DNA of 64,000 bases from contig JAKULF010000001.1 of assembly GCA_022661535.1 (NCBI GenBank), positions 4,051,809 to 4,115,808 of the forward strand, in the 5' to 3' direction. A program made the translations under genes and the position numbers. The DNA is from Eutypa lata (lineage: Eukaryota > Ascomycota > Sordariomycetes > Xylariales > Diatrypaceae). Each line of letters begins with the position of its first letter. Position 1 is the first letter of the stretch. Below are positions 35,060 to 44,385 of the stretch, piece by piece. The notes beneath the pieces are model-generated. The model was not told the DNA's origin. It saw nothing but the letters and a program-made list of their open reading frames with translations, and made no database searches.

Positions 35060-36458
35060 ATGTACTCGTCTTACTCGGTTGCGGCCGCGGTGTGTAGCTG
35101 CGTGTTCCCGACCCTTGCTATTATTGCTGTGGGACTAAGGCTGAAGGCGCGCCTTCTGCAAAAACTGAAGTTGGGACTGGACGACTGGCTTACGATTGCT
35201 GCGCTGGTAAGAATCGTATCCTATTTAGATCATAAGACATATGATACTAATTGTTCTTGCTATTTGGCAGGCGCTTGCTATCTCATACTGCTGCCTTGTT
35301 CTCTATGGCTCGTTCAACGCGGGTATCGGACAGGATCTGAGGTTTGTGTTGGCCCCTGAAAATTGGGCTTGCGCTGACCGCATGGTAGTACGATTACCCC
35401 AGATGAGTATGCCAACTACCAAAAAGTCAGTCAACATCCACGAGGGAAGACAAGCTTAAACTAATCATACGAAACAGCACTTATATTTTGGCGTCATCGT
35501 TGCACATTTGTCCTACGGCTTCGTCAAGCTCGCCGTATTGCAGTTCTACAAGCGCATATTCGCAGTTCCGAACTTCCATCTATACGCGAACATCACAATT
35601 GTCGTCGTAATCCTGTTCATGATAGCCGCCACGTTTGTAGGTCAATCTCAGAGGCCTTTTTCTCGTATTGCTATCACACGCTTACTTCCCGCCCTATAGA
35701 CCCAGATATTTTCTGCTTGGCCCATCTATTACTGGTGGACACTAGGCAAGACTTATACTATCAACTACGGCGCGTTCCTTACCTCGTTTACGGCCATCGA
35801 TCTCGTCCTTGACATCGTCATCTTGTGTCTTCCAGTACCGGTCATTCATAGCCTCAATATGAATAGGAACCGGAAGTTCCTGCTGCTGGGTGTCTTCTGG
35901 ATGGGCTTTTTGTAAGATTATTAGTGTGTTACAATGGAGAAGGGTAAATTAATGTGAATCATAGCTGCGTCGTTGCAACTTCTGTTCGACTTTATTTCGG
36001 ATACAAGCTGAGCGAAGCTGGATCTGGGCGGCCCGTGTCCGACCAAGAGTTCTCCTGTAAGCATCAGCCACCCTTTCCCCCAACATCCAGCTCAACGGAA
36101 CCACATTTACTGACTGATACCAGACGTCTCCGTCAACAACGTAATCTGGGCTCAAGTGGAAAGCTGCTGCTCTGTCATCGCCGGTTGCTTGCCCACCTAT
36201 GGCCCTCTTATACGCTCCTCGTCTTTCTCCGAGTTCGTCTCTAGCGTATTTAAGTCGCTTCTCAAGTCATTGAAACGTAAGAGCACCACTTGGTCCAGTA
36301 AACGCGACCAGACGGATGCATGGTACCCGCTTTCGGAGAACCATGGCAATTCTGCTACTGTCGGGAACAGTAGTAAGGTTGTTCTAACTGAAGATGATGG
36401 CATCCACGTTCAGCGGAGCCTGGATATAAATGTTCAAAGACATAATACACAAGTTTAA
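35060..36458 (+). CDS. Rhodopsin/PTH11-like integral membrane protein
   Basis: Second seven-helix rhodopsin-domain protein of the window. Seven exons join in frame: 35060-35206, 35271-35341, 35389-35425, 35478-35636, 35700-35911, 35965-36056 and 36124-36458, for 350 residues. Landmarks: short outer N-terminus, then LRLKARLLQKLKLGLDDWLTI; YGSFNAGIGQDLSTITPDEYANYQK with an extracellular acidic loop; SYGFVKLAVLQFYKRIF; WPIYYWWTLG; DLVLDIVILCLPVPVIHSL; and NNVIWAQVESCCSVIAGCLPTYGPL. A Ser/Lys-rich cytoplasmic tail closes it. The exon model rests on these motifs; the GTCAGT and GTTTGT donors of introns 3 and 2 are weak. It sits inside the RiPP-cluster region, but a role in that pathway is not indicated. 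Confidence 0.8.
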
Positions 36459-37125
36459 GAATAAATAACGATTTAGACTTATATTTATAATAATTCAAAT
36501 ATTGTATTTTGATTTTAGTTAAACGTTTACTAATTATATACAAATAATATAATATAATTTTTTATTAGCCTCCAAGAGAATGAAAGGGTCAAAGGGGGCC
36601 AAAGGGGCCGCGAACATTAATGGCAAGACAACAGCGAGATATAGCAGGCTATATTTAGCTTACGATCTTAACTTAGATACAAATACAGAACCAAGCTTCC
36701 TGGCAATACCTGACCTGCACCTTTGACCCCCTTGACCCCTTTTGACCCTTTCAGGAAACCTTGGAACCACGTTAACAATAAATCCTACTATCCTGGATGC
36801 TGTCATTTTCATATCAATTTGATTTAAGCTATTGTAATTTAAGCTTTTATTTTCCTTCTTTCTTTTTCAATGTTTAAGCGTTTTAATTATGGTAGCTTAA
36901 GAATTAAAGTAAATAATACTTTAGGATTTTTGTTTTTGCCAAGACCAGATTCCAATTGATAAAAGGAGACGCGTCAATAACCAACCTGTATAATGGACAA
37001 ACAGGACAGTTACTTGACAGGAACAAATGACTTAGGTCTCTATAAAGAACAGAGCGATAATTATGTTTCGATCAATACTTGCTCAGATGCTGGTTTGTTA
37101 GAACAGGGTCCAAGTTAAGCATTCC
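36459..37125. other. Intergenic with AT-rich part and repeat
   Basis: 36.47-36.56 kb is AT-rich; a repeat copy follows (36.57-36.77 kb). No gene is seen. Confidence 0.5.
36570..36765 (+). repeat. ~200-bp interspersed repeat with inverted ends, copy 2
   Basis: Shares ordered blocks with 22.25-22.43 kb (minus strand): GGCAAGACA, AGGCTATATTTAGC, ACTTAGATACAAATACAGAACCAAGC, CTGGCAATACCTGACC. Its right end, TTTGACCCTTTCAGGAAACCTTGG, is the inverse of copy 1's start; its left end (GAAAGGGTCAAAGGGGGCCAAAGG) is a degenerate match. This fits a short non-coding terminal-inverted-repeat (MITE-like) element. Confidence 0.6.
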
Positions 37126-38497
37126 ATGACATTTCCCAACCAAAGTGGCAAACCCATCATCAGGGGCTTTCTCACTAGTGACTGGAAGGAGAAAAATGCA
37201 TCTAGATTGAATGCTGACTCATAGCAGAGTGTCGACTATGATGGGATGCGCGCAGAATCACCAACCCCACAGGTGGAATCAGACTTAGTCCAGGTGACAG
37301 CCAGGAGAGTTCTAATACAACCATGTTGCAAAAGGAGCTTTGGGAGACCCAAAGGGGTGCATAATGGAAAAGCCAAGGGCAAGGGGAAGCCACTTGTGCC
37401 GCCCCGGGCGTAGAGTACGAGGCAGAAGAAGAGCCTAGATGGGCGAACACTCGCAACAAGTATCGGCCCTTCCGATGAAGATGTCAGTGGACAACCGGAC
37501 ATCCGGTGCCTTGACCCAACGCTATTAATGGCACCTCATGGCCTGTTAATACGACAGATCCTTCATAAGATTGAGGTCGACGATACTCTGTGCTTGAAAA
37601 TGCGATGGTACGTAGCGAGACACGTCAAAAAGAATTTCAAAAAGAGCATAGCCCTAGGTACGCTGGAATATAATTCCTAGTATCGTAACAAGGCGGCACA
37701 CTTCCTACAGCACCGATTAATGCCGACACATTCACTTAACCAAGATGGGACTGTGCCAAAAATGGGAGGTGGAGCGTTCAGCGAACTCGATTTCGAAGCA
37801 ACAAGAGCAACAAATAGTTTCCCAAAGGATCAGCCGGGTTGAGAAGATAGTGACTTTACCGAAGTCCTGCAGATGGCCGACGAAACAGAAGATTGGAGCA
37901 AGTTGGTAACGGAGGCCGATGTCGACGATGTCCTCCGGCAGGCAGGTGCAGACCTCAATGCATTTAACAATGCACCCATGAGAACCGATAGGTCTCCTAC
38001 ACCACCGTAGGTAGCTTCGGATCATGCCCTCTTAGCTGCAAGCATCGCCCAGATAAAACCCGGTAAAAGACCACGGAACGGTGAAGTGGCGCCCAAATAG
38101 ATATCTAGGCCCCTGATTCCTAGAACTAGCGGTACAAGCAAGATAGGTCGGCCTAGAGAAGCTGCTAAGGCCGCTGCTGCCAACATACCTGCGACTACAG
38201 CTACCGCCACAGGGGGAACAGCGAGCCATGCCGATGCAGTGATCCAGTCTCTTCTTAATGACGTGAATGTTCTCCAACCCACCGCGGCCGAGCTGGAGAG
38301 AATGCGCCACTCGTTTCGAGATGACTTGCGGAGGGAAATGGACACCTATGTTCAGGGGTCAGATTGCCGAGTTCCGTGCCAAAGCAATGACCGAGATGCT
38401 CAAGAAGCAAGCCACATTCCGCGCGGTCCTCGCTGCCGACCACGAGTCATTCCAGATTGATACGTTTGCTAAACTACGGAGATTGCAAAGGTCGTGA
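37126..38497 (+). pseudogene. Decayed ORF of unknown family with RIP-like nonsense codons
   Basis: A single reading frame runs ~1.2 kb from ATG 37126 with coding-like composition, interrupted by TAG at 37222, 37411, 37678, 38008 and 38098 and TGA at 37840. A one-base shift near 38355 then leads to the final stop at 38495-38497. The predicted protein is basic and includes an AT-hook-like GRPREAAK region and a helical C-terminus (ELERMRHSFRDDLRREMD, then EFRAKAMTEMLKKQATFRAV). All internal stops can arise from CAG or CGA by one C-to-T change. I do not recognise the family; a transposon-associated or DNA-binding protein is possible. An alternative multi-intron gene is less likely, because usable splice pairs around the stops were not found. 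Confidence 0.5.
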
Positions 38498-39008
38498 TTC
38501 TATCATGAACGTCTAGCTCTTCCCATATGACTCCCATATGTTGCTATGCATGCAACTTGATTGCTATCAAAACAAGTATTCATAGATAGCTATTTATAAA
38601 TACTTTTACTTTCCGATCCCTAGCAAACAATATTACATAAACATTCCAAACACCTCCCCGAATTAGTGAATCATCATTCTCGTAGGCAGGAAAATTAGAT
38701 ATGCTTTCCGTTTGACTTTTTTATATATACTGTACTTTCTATAAATACGTACGCGTGTCCCCATGTCTCCAACATGACTTCAGTAGTTCGAGATAGAAAC
38801 CCTTCCAGAGACAGACCACCAAGACTTTCGCTCAGCCCAAACTCAAATAATCAACCTCCTTATTCTATCACCAAGTAGTTGCTATTCAAACCTCGGCAGA
38901 CGCTATATTTTGGGGTGGAACGACGATATCTCAACGTTATTGCTTCACCATTTGTCCACCTCCTACACAAACTTTCCCCGAGAGAGACATAAAAATACCA
39001 CAGCAACC
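38498..39008. other. Intergenic
   Basis: About 510 bases, promoter space of the small Cys-rich ORF. Nothing else is seen. Confidence 0.45.
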
Positions 39009-39221
39009 ATGTGCGACTGGGAGGAATTTCTTTTCGTATGCCAACATTCAGTTCTCCGGTTGAAGTCATACTGCCATTTTGCGCGCAACGACCCCAACCA
39101 CCAGTGCATGGGCGTCAAGGTCCTACGGGAAAGTTGGCTCCAAGAGGGCCTGCTTTGCGAGCCTTGCGTCCAAAACGGGTGCTTTTTGCGTGAAGGAAAG
39201 ATCTACCAGCACAGAAGTTAA
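39009..39221 (+). CDS. Small Cys-rich conserved hypothetical (70 aa)
   Basis: Intronless ORF starting MCDWEEFLFVCQHS. Seven cysteines are arranged as C-x8-C, C (in YCHFARNDPNHQC) and CEPCVQNGC, which suggests a small zinc-binding or redox fold. The string HFARNDPNHQC followed by GVKVL and a final C-x2-C is, from memory, typical of short hypothetical proteins in many Pezizomycotina. No signal peptide, so probably intracellular. The leader AAATACCACAGCAACC before the ATG is a good fungal start context. Function unknown. Confidence 0.55.
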   Translation: MCDWEEFLFVCQHSVLRLKSYCHFARNDPNHQCMGVKVLRESWLQEGLLCEPCVQNGCFLREGKIYQHRS

Positions 39222-39778
39222 ATGCACCAGCAACATGGAGGCTAAGGAAAAGGTTTTGAGAGTTTGGGGTGCTTTCCCTGGTGAAAAGGGGCAAATGTTA
39301 TTCAGGTTCAGGGGGTGTGGGAATTGAATTAGAATGTTATGTTACACAAACACACAGACAAGTTCAACATCATCGGTACTGATCGGAGTGCATATTTGCA
39401 GCCGATTGTCGTTGCTTCGATCAATCAGGAGTTGGTGTTGGAGGACCCACCTGCAAGCCGAGACCGAAACTAGGCCCGGGCCGGACTGACTAGCCGGTAG
39501 CACTAAGTTGTTTAGATAGGCATGCAGGAATAAAAGTTTTTTCGTTTTTTTCGCCGTTGGAACATCTGACTCTAGAGTCAGACTTACTTGAGTTCCAACC
39601 GGTGACACAGTAATACATTCTAGAGAAGGTCCCAATCGTTACTGGGCCACCCAGTATCTTTCATCTGAAGAGTGGGATTAGAACCATTCTTTTTGGTACA
39701 AAATAATATCATTATTAAATTTTTTCCTTTCATATAGTGCACAGTGTATAGGTACACATCACAATTCTCACAAGCAAA
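39222..39778. other. Intergenic
   Basis: MATE promoter region; no gene seen. Confidence 0.45.
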
Positions 39779-41353
39779 ATGGGGTCTCACGGTGCTCCCC
39801 ACGAGCCAGGATGGGGCAGCTTGTCCGCTACAGCCGCTACGGAGACTTCACCGCTACTGCGCTATATCGAGCCGGAACCGGAACCGGAGCAGGATCTCGA
39901 CTTAGAGCCATCAAAGTCTCACATCATCACCAACCAAGTCACAGATGATGATGATGACGACGACGATGACGGTGGGGATAACGACAATTGGTGGTCAGAA
40001 CTCCGCCTCCTAGCCCGGTACTCCCTCCCCCTCATCGCCACCTACCTGCTCCAATACTCACACAGCGTAATCACGACCTTCGTGGCGGGGCACCTCGACG
40101 CCGACGCCCTCGCCGCGGCCAGTGTGGGCATGACCACGATGAACATCGTGGGGTACGCGACGATCGAGGGCATGGCGACGGCCCTCGACACCCTGTGCGC
40201 GCAGGCCTACGGGTCGGGCAACCAGCACGGCGTCGGGCTGCACGTGCAGCGCATGCTCGTGTTCATGGCCCTGTGCTGCGTCCCCATCGCGGCCGTGTGG
40301 CTGTTCTCCCCGCAGATCCTCGGCCTCTTCATACGGCAGCAGCACCTGGCGGCCATGGCGGGGGCCTTCCTGCGCTGGAGCATCGTCGGGCTCCCGGGCT
40401 ACGCCGCCTTCGAGGCCCTCAAGCGCTTCCTGCAGGCGCAGGGCGACTTCCGCGCCGCGGTCTTCGTCCTCGTCGTCTGCACGCCCGCCAACATCGCCCT
40501 CAGCTGGCTCTTCGCCTTCAGCCTGGACATGGGGCTCGAGGGCGCGGCGCTCGGCGCCGCCCTGACCAACGACCTGCGCCCGGTCCTGCTCCTGCTGTAC
40601 CTGGTCGTGGTGCCGGCGGGCCGCCGGTCCGTCGCCCGCGGATGGGGCGGTTTCGCGTCGCGCGGGGCCCTCTTCTCGTCGTCCTCCTGGGGCCCGATGG
40701 TGCGCCTCTCGGTCGCCGGGTCGGCCGTCAACCTCGGCGAGTGGGCCGCCTTCGAGATCGTCGCCTTCAGCACCTCGTACCTGAGCACGCGCCACCTCGC
40801 CGCCCAGTCCGTGCTCACGACGGCGTCCATCGTCGCCTGGCACGTGCCCTTCAGTGTCAGCGTGGCGGCGAGCACGCGCGTGGGCCACCTTGTCGGCGCG
40901 GGCCGGCTCGCCACCGCGCGCCGCGCCTCCGCCCTGTACGCCGTCGTGTTCCTCGTCGTGGGCTGCGTGGACGGGGCCGCGATCTACGCGCTTCGGAACA
41001 CGCTCGCGAGCTTCTTCTCCGATGACGACGTCGTCAGGAGCATTGCTGTCGCGGCTACGCTGGCCGTTGCCGTGTTCCAGGTCATCGATGCCGTTATCTG
41101 CGGCACGAATGGGGTTTTGCGCGGGCTCGGGAGACAGGGCGTTGCGGCCTGGGTTGTGTTCGCCGTCAATTACCTCGCTGCGGTGCCCCTCGCTATATGG
41201 CTTGAGTTGGGCCCGCCAGGGTGGGGGCTGAATGGTGTTTGGATTGGTATTGGGAGTGGGATGGTGCTTATTGCTGTTATCGAGTGTGTTTATATGAAAG
41301 CGCTGCGGTGGCAGGATTGCGTTGATGTGGTGAAGTTGAGAGAGGGGCTGTAA
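39779..41353 (+). CDS. MATE family multidrug/metabolite exporter
   Basis: Intronless gene of 524 residues. A cytosolic N-terminus of ~75 residues includes a run of aspartates (residues ~57-67), followed by two six-helix MATE halves. Half one: LLARYSLPLIATYLLQYSHSV, GHLDADALAAASVG, and the family-typical GMATALDTLCAQAYGSG, which identifies the eukaryotic MATE subgroup. Half two: RLSVAGSAVNLGEWAAFEIV, HVPFSVSVAASTRVGHLVGAG, and VICGTNGVLRGLGRQ. MATE proteins extrude organic cations or metabolites in exchange for H+ or Na+. The coding sequence is strongly GC-rich compared with its flanks. Its place between the UstYa/methyltransferase/P450 group and an FAD oxidase makes it a candidate exporter for the cluster product; other functions are possible. 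Confidence 0.92.
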   Translation: MGSHGAPHEPGWGSLSATAATETSPLLRYIEPEPEPEQDLDLEPSKSHIITNQVTDDDDDDDDDGGDNDNWWSELRLLARYSLPLIATYLLQYSHSVITTFVAGHLDADALAAASVGMTTMNIVGYATIEGMATALDTLCAQAYGSGNQHGVGLHVQRMLVFMALCCVPIAAVWLFSPQILGLFIRQQHLAAMAGAFLRWSIVGLPGYAAFEALKRFLQAQGDFRAAVFVLVVCTPANIALSWLFAFSLDMGLEGAALGAALTNDLRPVLLLLYLVVVPAGRRSVARGWGGFASRGALFSSSSWGPMVRLSVAGSAVNLGEWAAFEIVAFSTSYLSTRHLAAQSVLTTASIVAWHVPFSVSVAASTRVGHLVGAGRLATARRASALYAVVFLVVGCVDGAAIYALRNTLASFFSDDDVVRSIAVAATLAVAVFQVIDAVICGTNGVLRGLGRQGVAAWVVFAVNYLAAVPLAIWLELGPPGWGLNGVWIGIGSGMVLIAVIECVYMKALRWQDCVDVVKLREGL

Positions 41354-41810
41354 GGTTATAGATAAGGAGCTTGTTACTTAATTGCATGATGTAATAGATG
41401 GGAATACAGGATAGATGAAATAAGGAGATTGTTAAATCTTGCTAGAGATAGATAGAATTACGAGATTACACTATTATATTTTATTCATGATTTGACAAAT
41501 AATACCCCTTTAGATTATATCTTTATAATACATTCTTGCAGCTTGTTTATAAAACGGTAAAATATTATTGTTTTAATTAAGTATTTTACTTTAAGATATA
41601 GTTATATTTAATGTTTATTATATTTATTATTTATTTAATTAAATAAATTTATTATAACAACATATTTTTTATATAAATATTTAAGTTTTATTTAATATTA
41701 TAATTTATATATTTTAAAAGTTTTACTCTTATAACCTGCAAGTCTCAATGACCGGCGAAGCCCGAGGCTTCATTTTACCAATGCCAATGCCTGTTCCGGG
41801 CATCGTATTC
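41354..41810. other. AT-rich spacer
   Basis: 41.46-41.72 kb is almost pure A/T, like the tract at 31.7 kb. It lies between the convergent MATE and FAD-oxidase genes. Confidence 0.6.
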
Positions 41811-43406
41811 TCAATCAAGAAGCTGCCGCGTGAATACGCCTTGCGGATCCCAATGCTTCTTCAACGACTTCAGCCTTTCTACCTTGCCCTCACCTCTAAA
41901 GCGCAGCCCAATTGGCCCCGTGCGAGTGCCGTTCTGAAAGTCGGCGTACTCAGACCGATCTGGTCCGCGCATGATTTCGATTGACTTGTCATTGGACTCA
42001 TCAACCTTCTGCCGATTGGCGGAATCGGTATGCCAGATAAGATTATTCCTATGTTCGTTGCAATTAATGGTTGTACACAGGGTTAGAAAGAAAATATACC
42101 TACTGCCAATATCTAATATCGTGTAAAGACATGGCGGAATCGAAATCGGGCGTTTTCGGAAACCGCGCGTCCCACTGGAAGTTAAAGGCCGTGTTTATAG
42201 CATCGGGACACTCCTGTACGAGTGTGTTCCAGAGATCGACGACCTGGAGGAATTTATCCACATCGAACCGCCTGAGCCCGACAACACCAAATCGTTTGTA
42301 ATCACCCTTGGCGGCAAGTGCCTCGCGGCCATCGCTCGTATTCTGGATAGGCACGGGACTACCGTTAGCTGCAATAGGCCCTAGGTCATATAAAGGCTTA
42401 TACGCCTCTTCCGCATTGTCTAGGTTGCCGGTAAATCTCGCCGCAATAATCAAGCATGGTTTACGCGCGGGTGGCGGTGCCATAATCATCATAAGTCCAG
42501 CTGTTGCTTTGCTATCGTCGTCCATCAATGGCTTCATGGCTCGAGCTACGTCTTGGGCTCGCTCAAGTGCGAATACAAAGCTCCCTACCCAAATGGAACC
42601 TTGGGCGTTTCCTAGTTTGCTCAGGGGATGGACTTTGATAGTAAGTTCAGTTACAAGACCGAAAAACTGGCCCGCTCCCCGGATGGCCCAAAGCAAATCA
42701 GGCTCCTTCTCTGTAACTTCGATCATTTCACCCCTCGCATCGATCATGCGAGCGGACAGGATCTGGTCCGAGCCGAAGCCGGTAATCGATGTCGTTATTG
42801 AAGCGCCGCCCCCTAGGAAGTATGGGATAGCACCAACGGTATTGCCATTTCCTAATGCTACGAAAGGGGACAAGGTAAGCTTTCATACCGCTACTTATGA
42901 TAGAAATACCTTACAACGCTTAGGGCTGGGGAGGTACGGATATCTTGGTCTTACCAGTAAAGAACCCAGCCTCTGCCAGAGCTGTAGCTACCTGCTTCGA
43001 CAAGATGCTGCCTTTCAAGGTGGCCTTTTCATGATCAATGTCGATTTCAATTCCATTGTACTTGCTGAGGTCGATAACAATGCCATCCTCGCCAATCGTA
43101 GACCATTCGCTATGTCCTCCGCTTCGCGGGACAAACGGAACGGAAGAGCGAACAGCCCATTCAACCTATGCAATTAGTTAGATCCACGTCATCTTTGGGC
43201 CTGTCAATCAAGGCAAACATTACCGTCTGTCTGATTTGTTCCTCCGACCCTGGGAGGATGATAGCCGCTGGAGTCTCGCGGCCGATATCTGTCCATCGCT
43301 TGGCAAGTTCTCGGAAGCGGTTGTCTCCCTTCTCGGTTAAGATCTCGAGGCTGGGCCCTACCCTGGATTTCAGCTCAATTAGTAGTGGGGCGAGGTTCTT
43401 GGCCAT
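41811..43406 (-). CDS. FAD-linked oxidase, berberine-bridge-enzyme (BBE) type
   Basis: FAD-binding PCMH-type oxidase common in fungal natural-product clusters. Four exons on the minus strand (43406-43224, 43165-42955, 42857-42104, 42048-41811) encode 461 residues. Landmarks: the N-terminal GSEEQIRQTV strand; PRSGGHSEWS, whose His is the usual FAD-attachment residue; IVIDLSKYNGIEID; ALGNGNTVGAIPYFLGGG; DLLWAIRGAGQFFGLVTELTI; and a C-terminal LKSLKKHWDPQGVFT block typical of BBE proteins. There is no obvious signal peptide, whereas many fungal BBE enzymes are secreted. It would catalyse an oxidative dehydrogenation or ring closure. Convergent with the MATE gene and the last metabolic gene before housekeeping genes begin, so it is a plausible right-end cluster member. 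Confidence 0.9.
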
Positions 43407-44385
43407 GGTGTTCTAAGTAGGCTAGTTCTAAGGCTGTTGAAGTAGTGCAGGGTGAAGTTACTAAAAGAGCTGATGATGTAGATTGATGGAGTTCAATCTA
43501 CTAAAAACCGGAAGGCGGCTATCTAGGTGTGGAGCAGAGCGGCAGTGCACTGGTAGCTAACATGAGATGAATTGATGAAAAGGTGAAATCAATCGGTGGC
43601 AGGTAGTTAGTTTCAAAAAGGGATAATATTCCAACGGAGTAAGCAAGGGACAAAGGTACTTAGATAGTTAGGGTAGACCGAAGTGCACTTGAACGGGCCG
43701 CGCTTTTTCACATTCTTGGCTGAAAACCTACATCCTGATTCAGGGATTGACGACCAACCGATGCACGTAGCCCCCACGGCACGAATTGTGCTCTGACGGC
43801 CTATTGGGGTCCTGTACCTGAGTTAGAATTTCCCATGCCCTGCACCTGATAGTACTTACCCTACAAATGGTTTTAATACCAGGTTCAAATAATATATCAT
43901 TAATATCTCTTTCTACTTCACGCCAAGGAAGCATGTGCCACCACGCTTACAAACCCCCCTTTACACACTAGGTACATAATAACATGATATTTCATGAGAC
44001 ATGGAAATAGGTAAGAAGGTAGCTTCATCGATTCTATGCAACCCGCCTAGTCTAGAATAGCATCACCAGGTCTTGACTTGATCTCATCTCATCTCATCCC
44101 CGTCCCATTCATCCAGGCTTGCTTGCTTGCGTGAATACAAATACTTACTCATGCATGATGCATGCATGCATCCATCCATCATTTACGCATCTGCTCATTT
44201 CTCTATCCCCCGCCCCCCTCCCCAACTAACTAGATAGTCCACAACCTCCATCTACTACGAGAGCACGCATTCTACGCACATCATAGACCAACAAACAGAC
44301 ATCTACTTTTTACTTTCCCTTTCCGCTTCGCCGCCGTTCAACCAACCAGCGCAACTCCACTACTCCCTAATCGCTCAACATCCAC
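43407..44385. other. Intergenic with microsatellites
   Basis: No gene is supported (the ORF at 43740-43934 lacks features). Simple repeats: (ATCTC)n at 44081-44098 and a GCAT/CATC stretch around 44151-44179. Confidence 0.5.

Noticed and set aside
37126..38497. Stop-codon readthrough or reassigned TAG in the decayed ORF
   Set aside because: There is also a frameshift, and a TGA among the stops; all fit C-to-T decay better.
39988..41025. Long overlapping ORF (345 codons) and opposite-strand ORFs over the MATE gene
   Set aside because: Arg/Pro/Gly-rich shadow frames produced by the GC-rich MATE coding sequence.
43740..43934. Minus-strand ORF as a transposase remnant
   Set aside because: No catalytic motif or terminal repeats seen.
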